From Neobacillus sp. FSL H8-0543 (GTDB taxonomy: Bacteria; Bacillota; Bacilli; Bacillales; Cytobacillaceae): a stretch of 64,000 nt of DNA. Positions 57,842-64,000 of the stretch are shown here, piece after piece. Both the position numbers and the translations under genes were made by a program. Each line of letters starts with the position of its first letter. The stretch's first letter is position 1. The notes under the pieces are model-generated. The model was not told where the DNA came from and searched no databases. It saw only the letters and a program-made list of their open reading frames with translations. The DNA lies in assembly GCF_038592905.1 (NCBI RefSeq), contig NZ_CP151943.1, positions 964,001 through 1,028,000 on the forward strand, written 5' to 3'.

Positions 57842-58576
57842 TGATGCTTCCTCCTCAATCACTGTACCTTCTATTTTCTCCATACTTGAGCGGACCTCAA
57901 GTTTAACTTGATAGTTTTTTGCAAATTCCACTGCTCTTGGATGCAACACTCCTGCCCCCAGGTTGGCAAGCTCGAGCATTTCATCGTAGGAAACAGATAA
58001 TAACTTACGGGCGCTTTTAACATATCTCGGGTCTGTAGTGAAAACTCCAGTAACATCTGTATAAATCTCGCATTTATCTGCCTTTAATGCTGCAGCCAAA
58101 GCTACCGCTGTTGTATCTGATCCTCCGCGGCCAAGGGTTGTAATTTCTCCATCTACCGTTAATCCTTGGAAGCCAGCGACGATAACTACTTTTCCCGCCG
58201 AAAGCTGACCTTGGACCGCTTCCGTATTAATATTAGTTATTCGAGCATTCCCGTGGACAGGCTCTGTAACAATCCCTGCTTGCCAGCCTGTATAGGAAAC
58301 GGCTGGTACATCTTTTTCATTTAACGCCAGCGACAATAGAGCGATTGTAACCTGTTCTCCTGTCGATAATAGCATATCCATTTCCCGTTTATTTGGCTGT
58401 GATGAGATTTCTTTTGCTAAACCGACCAACTGATCCGTTGACTTTCCCATCGCTGAAACGACGACCACCACTTGATTGCCTTTATCTGTTTCCGCTTTGA
58501 CTCTCCCTGCAACCCTCATTATTTTTTCTGCACTCCCAACGGAAGTACCACCAAACTTTTGAACAATTAAACCCAT
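57356..58576 (-). CDS. lysC: LysC, aspartokinase (alpha subunit reading)
   Basis: The ATG at 58576 with AGGGGAA gives 406 residues starting MGLIVQKFGGTSVG; the frame to 58657 runs through the riboswitch terminator. The kinase domain has KFGGTS and GRGGSDTTAVALA (about 150-161); two ACT domains (about 262-400) bind the effector. It makes aspartyl phosphate for lysine, diaminopimelate and threonine. The lysine riboswitch upstream fits the lysine-controlled LysC isozyme. An internal start makes a shorter subunit. Confidence 0.96.
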   Translation of the reverse strand: MGLIVQKFGGTSVGSAEKIMRVAGRVKAETDKGNQVVVVVSAMGKSTDQLVGLAKEISSQPNKREMDMLLSTGEQVTIALLSLALNEKDVPAVSYTGWQAGIVTEPVHGNARITNINTEAVQGQLSAGKVVIVAGFQGLTVDGEITTLGRGGSDTTAVALAAALKADKCEIYTDVTGVFTTDPRYVKSARKLLSVSYDEMLELANLGAGVLHPRAVEFAKNYQVKLEVRSSMEKIEGTVIEEEASMEQNLVVRGVAFEDEITKVSVLGLANSLTSLSTIFTTLAKNHLNVDIIVQSTTDTKTANLAFSIKTEDLLQTLGVLEDNKEQLNYEQLDAENKLAKVSIVGSGMISNPGVAAQMFEVLAANNIQVKMVSTSEIKVSAVVEEKDMLKAVEALHKAFGLSVAS

Positions 58577-58634
58577 CTTTTCCCCTGCTTTCAGTTTAGG
58601 TATAGCTAACCAACATCTAATCGCAAAAATAAAA

Positions 58635-58866
58635 AAGCAATGAGAAGGGCATCTCATTGCTTAAAATACGCATAAAATTGCGTGACAATGTAAGATAGCT
58701 CTCCAAGACAATCGTCTTGACAATCCGGTATTTATTCAATACAGGACCAGTAAAGAAAGAAATGAGGTTTCCTTTACTTCGGCGAACATCCCCTTTCATG
58801 ATTCTTCTCAGAAGCTCATCCTTCTCAGAATCATTACTCTTGAAGCTCGCACCTCTACCTTCACTT
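58635..58866 (-). promoter_or_regulatory. Lysine riboswitch (L-box) upstream of lysC
   Basis: On the minus strand AGAGGTGCGAGCTTC, GAAAGGGGATGTTCGCCGAAG and GGAAACC...CTGGTCCTG match the L-box core in order. A terminator (AAGCAATGAGATG... CTCATTGCTT, 58635-58662) with T-run follows, so lysine would end transcription before lysC. Confidence 0.93.
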
Positions 58867-58903
58867 TAATAGTAAAAAGTGATAGTAATTAAATTTTCTA
58901 TTT

Positions 58904-58932
58904 ATTATAACATAGTCCAATTTTTCAGACAA
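58904..58932 (-). promoter_or_regulatory. Promoter of the lysC riboswitch transcript
   Basis: On the minus strand TTGTCT (58927-58932) and TATAAT (58904-58909) are 17 bases apart, an excellent sigma-A match just after the uvrC stop. Confidence 0.8.
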
Positions 58933-58935
58933 TCT

Positions 58936-60711
58936 CTAAGATTGAAGTTTTTTCATTAAATCTTCAGCCACATTTGCTGGTATTCCGATAGCCCTAAATT
59001 CTTCGATGGTTGCTTCTTTCATTTTCTTCACAGAACCAAATTCTTTTAATAATTGCTTTTTCCTTTTCTCACCAATTCCGGGGATGTCATCAAGCAAAGA
59101 ATGAAAGGCAGTTTTTCCGCGCGTTTGCCGGTGAAAGGTAATCGCAAAGCGATGGACCTCGTCCTGAATCCTCTGCAATAAATAAAACTCCTGACTGTTT
59201 CTAGGAAGCGGGATAATTTCTAATGGATTTCCATATAACAGCTGTGAGGTTCGGTGTTTTTCATCTTTCACTAGCCCCGCAAGCGGGATATCTAAACCCA
59301 GTTCATTTTCCAAAACGTCTCTTACCGTTTCCACATGACCTTTTCCGCCGTCAATGATAATTAGATCTGGAAGTGGCAGGTCTTCTTTTAAGGCCCTGGA
59401 ATACCTTCTCCTTGTTACTTCTCGCATTGATTCATAATCATCAGGACCGATAACCGACTTAATCTTATATTTTCGATATTCTCGCTTATTGACCTTTCCA
59501 TCTGTAAATACAACCATTGCTGAAACGGGATCTGTCCCTTGAATATTTGAATTATCAAAGGTTTCGATGCGGTGTGGTGTATAAATCCCCAGTAACTCAC
59601 CTAAATTTTCCACTGCTTTAATGCTTCGTTCCTCATCCTTTTCAATCATCGAGAACTTTTCCTTCAAGGCGATTTTTGCATTTTTTATCGCCATATTTAC
59701 AAGGTCCTTTTTTTGACCGCGCTGTGGTTTTAACACTTTAACCTGTAGGAGCTGCTCTGCTAGGCCAAGATCAATTTCTTCCTGAATAAGAATTTCCTTT
59801 GGCTTAATATGATTTGTTTTCTCATAAAATCTCCCCAGGAAGGTAAGGATATCTTCTTCCGGTTCATTATAGACAGGAAACAACGAAACATCCCGTTCAA
59901 TTAATTTCCCTTGGCGGACAAAAAAGACTTGAACACACATCCAGCCCTTATCAACTGAATAGCCAAATACGTCACGGTCAGTAAAATCATTCATAGTAAT
60001 TTTTTGCTTTTCCATAATCGTTTCCATATGGATTATTTGATCGCGGTATTCTTTTGCTTTTTCAAATTCTAACTGTTCAGCAGCATGGTTCATTTTTTCT
60101 GTCAGTTCACTTTTTATTTCCTTATGACCGCCATGTAAAAAACGGGTGATTTCGTCCGCTACTTTTTTATATTCTTCTTCGCTGACTTCTCTGGCACATG
60201 CGCCAATACATAGCCCTAACTGATAATACAAACAAGGACGACCTGGGACAGTACTATTACATCTTCTTAGCGGAAACATTCGATCGAGCAGCTTTTTTAT
60301 CTCTTTTGCAGCGAGAACATTTGGATAAGGTCCAAAATATTTCCCTTTATCTTTTTTTACCTTCCTCGTAATAATTAGCTGCGGATGCCTTTCCGCAGTG
60401 ATTTTAAGAAACGGATAGGTTTTATCATCCTTTAGCATGATATTGAATTTTGGATCGTATTTCTTAATTAAATTTAATTCAAGAAGTAAGGCTTCAATAT
60501 TCGATGAGGTCACAATATATTCAAAGTCTTCAATCTCATTTACAAGTCTGAGGGTTTTCCCATCATGTGAACCTGTAAAATATGATCGGACACGATTTTT
60601 TAAAATTTTTGCTTTTCCTACATAAATAATTGATCCTTGACGGTCTTTCATTAAGTAACAGCCAGGCTGTGCCGGTAGCAAGGTTAATTTTTGTTTGATG
60701 GTTTCATTCAT
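58936..60711 (-). CDS. uvrC: UvrC, excinuclease ABC subunit C
   Basis: The ATG at 60711 is ten bases after AGGAGG; a GTG at 60720 is too close. The 591-residue product has a GIY-YIG nuclease domain (GCYLMKD...[14 protein letters not shown], about residues 15-40), a UVR helix motif ([17 protein letters not shown], about 205), an RNase H-like second nuclease domain ([19 protein letters not shown]) and a helix-hairpin-helix pair ([13 protein letters not shown]). It makes both cuts in nucleotide excision repair. Confidence 0.97.
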   Translation of the reverse strand: MNETIKQKLTLLPAQPGCYLMKDRQGSIIYVGKAKILKNRVRSYFTGSHDGKTLRLVNEIEDFEYIVTSSNIEALLLELNLIKKYDPKFNIMLKDDKTYPFLKITAERHPQLIITRKVKKDKGKYFGPYPNVLAAKEIKKLLDRMFPLRRCNSTVPGRPCLYYQLGLCIGACAREVSEEEYKKVADEITRFLHGGHKEIKSELTEKMNHAAEQLEFEKAKEYRDQIIHMETIMEKQKITMNDFTDRDVFGYSVDKGWMCVQVFFVRQGKLIERDVSLFPVYNEPEEDILTFLGRFYEKTNHIKPKEILIQEEIDLGLAEQLLQVKVLKPQRGQKKDLVNMAIKNAKIALKEKFSMIEKDEERSIKAVENLGELLGIYTPHRIETFDNSNIQGTDPVSAMVVFTDGKVNKREYRKYKIKSVIGPDDYESMREVTRRRYSRALKEDLPLPDLIIIDGGKGHVETVRDVLENELGLDIPLAGLVKDEKHRTSQLLYGNPLEIIPLPRNSQEFYLLQRIQDEVHRFAITFHRQTRGKTAFHSLLDDIPGIGEKRKKQLLKEFGSVKKMKEATIEEFRAIGIPANVAEDLMKKLQS

Positions 60712-60803
60712 TCCGGACACTCCTCCTGTCTATAATTCTTCTCTATAAAATTTTAAATCAAACAGTCACTAAAGAAAAGCCTGCAGTTGTTTTTACCAAA
60801 AAT

Positions 60804-60839
60804 AAAAAAACCTTAGCTAGAATAATCCAGCCAAGGTTT
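60804..60839 (-). terminator. Terminator of trxA
   Basis: AAACCTTaGCT and AGCcAAGGTTT-type arms (minus: AAACCTTGGCT...AGCTAAGGTTT) are followed by TTTTTATTTTT. It lies nine bp after the trxA stop. Confidence 0.8.
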
Positions 60840-60847
60840 GGGTTTGC

Positions 60848-61162
60848 TTAAACGTGCTTTTCTAACACGCTTGCTAATGCATCTTTTGGCTGGAAGCCGA
60901 CTACTTTGTCAACAACTTCGCCATTTTTGAAAACTAATAATGTAGGGATACTCATAACGCCAAATTTAGCAGCAGTTTCTTGGTTATCATCTACATCTAA
61001 TTTAACGATTTTTACTTTGTCGCCCATTTCTGAATCAAGTTCTTCCAGAACGGGTGCAATCATTTTACAAGGTCCACACCATGGAGCCCAGAAATCTGCA
61101 AGTACAACGCCAGCTCCTGTTTCAGCAGCGAAATTTGAATCTGTTACGTGAGAAATAGTCAT
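60848..61162 (-). CDS. trxA: Thioredoxin
   Basis: The 104-residue product has the active site [11 protein letters not shown] (Cys-Gly-Pro-Cys, about residues 29-32) and the cis-Pro [10 protein letters not shown]. It is the main thiol reductant partner in the cytoplasm. An AGGAGG site precedes the ATG. A possible promoter lies about 50 bp upstream. Confidence 0.98.
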   Translation of the reverse strand: MTISHVTDSNFAAETGAGVVLADFWAPWCGPCKMIAPVLEELDSEMGDKVKIVKLDVDDNQETAAKFGVMSIPTLLVFKNGEVVDKVVGFQPKDALASVLEKHV

Positions 61163-61202
61163 TTTATTATGCCCTCCTAATTAATACTAAATTACTACCG
61201 AA

Positions 61203-61232
61203 AGTATATCACCGTTTGAAGCATCATGCTAA
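61203..61232 (-). promoter_or_regulatory. Possible trxA promoter
   Basis: On the minus strand TTAGCA (61227-61232) and TATACT (61203-61208) are 18 bases apart, a moderate sigma-A match. Confidence 0.4.
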
Positions 61233-61326
61233 TAATATGTTTCGCATGTAATTTCCCCTACTTTTTCAGCTTGTATGCCTTGAAGATTTCGCTAAAAGTA
61301 CAAATGACACTTTCGGATAAGCTAAG

Positions 61327-61356
61327 AAAACGAGCGATAGTCGACCGCTCGTTTTT
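61327..61356 (-). terminator. Terminator of etfA
   Basis: AAAACGAGCG and CGCTCGTTTTT around a GTCGA-centred loop form a strong stem, with T-runs, 15 bp after the etfA stop. Confidence 0.85.
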
Positions 61357-61370
61357 CCTCACCTTAATTA

Positions 61371-62348
61371 TTATGAATGTACTTTAAGTTTTTTAAACTC
61401 TTCAGTTAATAATGGTACTACTTCAAACAAGTCACCAACAATTCCGTAATCAGCCACCTTAAAGATGTTTGCTTCTGGGTCTTTGTTGATTGCTACAATG
61501 ACCTTGGAATTAGACATACCCGCTAGATGCTGAATTGCTCCTGAAATTCCGCAGGCAATGTAAAGGTCTGGAGTAACAACCTTACCCGTTTGACCAATTT
61601 GTAAGGAGTAATCACAATAGTCCGCATCACAGGCACCACGGCTAGCGCCAATTGCACCACCCAATACTTGTGCTAATTCTTTAAGCGGTTCGAAGCCGTT
61701 TGCACTTTTCACACCGCGTCCGCCTGAAATAACTACCTTCGCCTCGCTTAAATCTACACCTTCACTTGCTTTTCTAACCACTTCTTTAATGATGGCACGA
61801 AGGTCTTTAATTTCAACAGCTAGGGAACTAACTTCACCTGTTCTGCTTTCGTCCTTTTCTAATGGTGCAATATTATTAGGTCTTACTGTTGCAAAAATTA
61901 ACCCGTCAGTAACAATTTTCTTTTCAAACGCTTTACCTGAATAGATTGGTCTTGTAAATACTACATTCCCTCCAGCTACTTCAACAGCAGTAGCGTCAGA
62001 AATTAGACCTGAGGAAAGCTTGCCTGCAATTCTTGGTGCAAGGTCCTTACCAAGCGCTGTATGGCCTAAAACTAAGCCTTCTGGACTTTCTTGGACAAGC
62101 ACTGCAAGTAATGCTTGAGCATAACCATCTGATGTATATTGGTTTAACTTTGCGTCTTCCACCACAACTACACGGTCTGCACCGTATTTTATTAATTCTG
62201 CTCCTAAAGCGTTTACAGCTTCGCCAATTAATACACCAACAACTTCTCCGCCTTCAGCAACTGCTTTAGCAGCTCCTATTGCTTCGAAAGATACATTACG
62301 TAAAGATCCATCTCGAGTTTCCCCTAATACTACTACTTTTCTAGACAT
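61371..62348 (-). CDS. etfA: EtfA, electron transfer flavoprotein alpha subunit
   Basis: The 325-residue product has the C-terminal FAD domain motif SGGRGVKSANGFEPLKELAQ, GAIGASRGACDADY and GQTGKVVTPDLYIACGISGAIQHLAG. With EtfB it carries electrons from acyl-CoA dehydrogenases to the respiratory chain. An AGGAGG site precedes the ATG. Third gene of fadB-etfB-etfA. Confidence 0.97.
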   Translation of the reverse strand: MSRKVVVLGETRDGSLRNVSFEAIGAAKAVAEGGEVVGVLIGEAVNALGAELIKYGADRVVVVEDAKLNQYTSDGYAQALLAVLVQESPEGLVLGHTALGKDLAPRIAGKLSSGLISDATAVEVAGGNVVFTRPIYSGKAFEKKIVTDGLIFATVRPNNIAPLEKDESRTGEVSSLAVEIKDLRAIIKEVVRKASEGVDLSEAKVVISGGRGVKSANGFEPLKELAQVLGGAIGASRGACDADYCDYSLQIGQTGKVVTPDLYIACGISGAIQHLAGMSNSKVIVAINKDPEANIFKVADYGIVGDLFEVVPLLTEEFKKLKVHS

Positions 62349-62388
62349 TCCTTATACCTCCTGCAACTCATTTTTGTTGGAATTATAA

Positions 62389-63162
62389 TTAGACTACTTT
62401 TGCTTCCGTATGAAGAAGTTGAACAAGTTCTTTCACCTGGTCGTTAATCTCTCCTGATAACACTTTTCCTGCTTCTTTCGCAGGAGGCAGATAAATTTCA
62501 AGTGTTTTAGTTTTTGCTTCAACATCGTCCTCTTCAAGATCTAAATCATCTAATTCAAGTTCATCAAGCGGTTTCTTCTTCGCTTTCATAATTCCTGGTA
62601 GTGACGGATAACGAGGCTCGTTCAAGCCTTGTTGTGCTGTAACCAACAATGGAAGGCTTGTTTCAATCACTTCAGAATCTCCTTCAACATCACGGGTGAC
62701 CGTTACAGTTGTTCCGTCAATTTCAAGCTTTGTAATCGTCGTAACATAAGGAATGTCAAGCAATTCAGCCACACGAGGTCCTACCTGGCCTGAACCGCCG
62801 TCAATGGCAACATTACCGCCCAAAATCAAATCGGCATCTTTATCCTTTAAGTATTCAGCAAGCAATTTTGCTGTTGTAAATTGGTCACTATTTTCAATAT
62901 CATCTTCTATGTTTATTAAAACAGCTTTATCTGCTCCCATTGCAAGTGCAGTCCGCAATTGTTTTTCTGTTTCTTCGTTGCCTACGGAAATAACCGTTAC
63001 TTCTCCACCGTTAGCATCACGGACTTGAATGGCTTCTTCCACCGCATATTCATCATATGGATTAATGATGAATTCAGCACCATCTTCATTGATTTTTCCA
63101 CCGGAAATGGAGATCTTCTCCTCAGTATCAAACGTTCTTTTTAGTAATACATAAATGTTCAT
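62389..63162 (-). CDS. etfB: EtfB, electron transfer flavoprotein beta subunit
   Basis: The 257-residue product starts MNIYVLLKRTFDTEEKISI and has the nucleotide-binding AMP domain motifs GADKAVLI and LILGGNVAIDGGSGQVGPRVAELL, then QGLNEPRYPSLPGIMKAKKK (the EtfB signature). The AGGAGGG site precedes the ATG. It lies 40 bp upstream of etfA. Confidence 0.97.
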   Translation of the reverse strand: MNIYVLLKRTFDTEEKISISGGKINEDGAEFIINPYDEYAVEEAIQVRDANGGEVTVISVGNEETEKQLRTALAMGADKAVLINIEDDIENSDQFTTAKLLAEYLKDKDADLILGGNVAIDGGSGQVGPRVAELLDIPYVTTITKLEIDGTTVTVTRDVEGDSEVIETSLPLLVTAQQGLNEPRYPSLPGIMKAKKKPLDELELDDLDLEEDDVEAKTKTLEIYLPPAKEAGKVLSGEINDQVKELVQLLHTEAKVV

Positions 63163-63272
63163 GGTTTCCCTCCTATACTATAATGCAAACATTTTTTCAG
63201 TTCTAAAGATTAAGATAATTCATTTGAAAAAAATTTATTAACTTATTAACGGGTATAAACCCGTTAATAAAG

Positions 63273-64000
63273 TTATTCCCCTGTAAACTGCGGCTGACGT
63301 TTCTCAATAAAGGCTTGAATGCCTTCTTTGCCGTCCTTTGATGCAAATACCTCACCAAATAATTCTGCTTCTCTTTTTGTACCTTCATAAAATTCTTCAG
63401 TCTTCGCATAATTCAATAGTTCAATCGCTGCACCGAGTGCACCAGGGCTTTTCTTAGTGATTTTTCTTGCCAGCTTATACGCATTTTCCAGGACTTCCGT
63501 TTCTGGATAAGCATGGTTGGCCAAGCCATATTGGACTGCTTCTAAACCTGTAATCGGTTCAGATGTAAACATCATTTCAGCTGCCATCGAAACACCTACA
63601 TATTTTGGCAAGCGTTGTGTTCCTGCGAAACCTGGAATGATTCCAAGCTGAAGCTCTGGGAGGCCAAGCTTTGCCGTTTCACTAACAAGGCGAATGTGAC
63701 ATGCCATTGCTAATTCCAAGCCGCCGCCTAGAGCCGCGCCATGGATGGCAGCTATAATTGGCTTAGGGAATTTTTCCATTCGGTCAAACAAATCTTGTCC
63801 AAATTTGCCAAGATCAGAAAATTCCTCAGAAGAATCAACAGCAGTAAATTCTTTTATGTCTGCTCCTGCCGAGAAAAATCTTCCTTCACCGTGAATAACA
63901 ACCACTCTCACTTCACGATTCGCTTCAATTTCATCAAGTACGAATGAAAGCTCTTTCAATAATCCTTTTGAAAGGGCATTTGCGGGTGGCCGCTCAATAG
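63273..64000 (-). CDS. fadB: Enoyl-CoA hydratase, FadB-like (cut by right edge)
   Basis: The frame continues to the right edge with ERPPANALSKG-like residues, so the TTG at 63959 is not the start. The visible about 242 residues have the crotonase motifs GRFFSAGADIKEF (oxyanion hole) and HGAALGGGLELAMACHIRL, and the catalytic Glu region PELQLGIIPGFAGTQRLPK. It hydrates enoyl-CoA in fatty-acid breakdown. In the recalled Bacillus order fadR-fadB-etfB-etfA it is the middle gene. Confidence 0.93.
   Translation of the reverse strand, partial: IERPPANALSKGLLKELSFVLDEIEANREVRVVVIHGEGRFFSAGADIKEFTAVDSSEEFSDLGKFGQDLFDRMEKFPKPIIAAIHGAALGGGLELAMACHIRLVSETAKLGLPELQLGIIPGFAGTQRLPKYVGVSMAAEMMFTSEPITGLEAVQYGLANHAYPETEVLENAYKLARKITKKSPGALGAAIELLNYAKTEEFYEGTKREAELFGEVFASKDGKEGIQAFIEKRQPQFTGE

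Noticed and set aside
58577..58799. ORF and lysC extension in the lysC leader
   Set aside because: It lies within the lysine riboswitch and terminator.

Overview
The window is chromosome of a low-GC, endospore-forming Bacillaceae bacterium (Bacillus sensu lato, for example Neobacillus, Mesobacillus or Cytobacillus; genus not decided). The evidence is a set of sporulation genes (spoIIB, ysxE, spoVID, gerM, gerE), strong AGGAGG-type ribosome binding sites, frequent TTG/GTG starts, a valine-type T-box and a lysine riboswitch. The gene order is the one I recall from Bacillus subtilis between mreC and fadB. Nearly every backbone gene lies on the minus strand, so in transcriptional order the window reads from right to left.

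Layout by coordinate: the mreC start, mreB, radC, maf and spoIIB (1-4.3 kb); a complete monoderm type IV pilus locus (4.4-17.4 kb) made of a long minus-strand operon (acidic membrane protein, VanW/G5 protein, pilB, pilT, pilC, pilA, pilD, pilM, pilN, pilO, second pilin) and a divergent plus-strand operon of three minor pilins; a membrane GAF-GGDEF diguanylate cyclase (17.5-19.3 kb); folC; two tandem RimK-like ATP-grasp ligases; valS behind a T-box; an O-antigen-ligase-like membrane protein; ysxE and spoVID; the haem operon hemAXCDBL (30.3-36.6 kb); engB, lonA, lonB, clpX and tig (37.6-45.6 kb); a TPR protein and tRNA-Arg(UCU); ysnB, ysnA, rph, gerM, racE, a MarR regulator and gerE; an orphan sortase; sdhCAB; yslB; lysC behind a lysine riboswitch and with an internal start for a beta subunit; uvrC; trxA; and etfA, etfB and fadB (cut by the right edge).

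Compared with the recalled B. subtilis backbone, the accessory insertions are the pilus locus with its cyclase where comC alone would lie, the ATP-grasp pair, the O-antigen-ligase-like gene, and the sortase. The adjacent cyclase, which lacks the product-inhibition site, together with tandem MshEN-like motifs at the N-terminus of PilB, suggests a pilus controlled by cyclic di-GMP. I consider this the most interesting functional system here.

The most interesting unexplained structure is intergenic. Three unrelated tandem arrays (about 22.6, 37.4 and 47.1 kb) share an exact 52-bp period and a common design of about 9-bp inverted arms around a 25-31 bp centre. A fourth array near 30.2 kb has an exact 21-bp period. 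All sit at gene 3' ends. Two further copies of a GC-rich, MITE-like repeat of about 140 bp flank the mreB-radC-maf block. All gene assignments come from reading the sequence and from recalled family knowledge; no database search was run.
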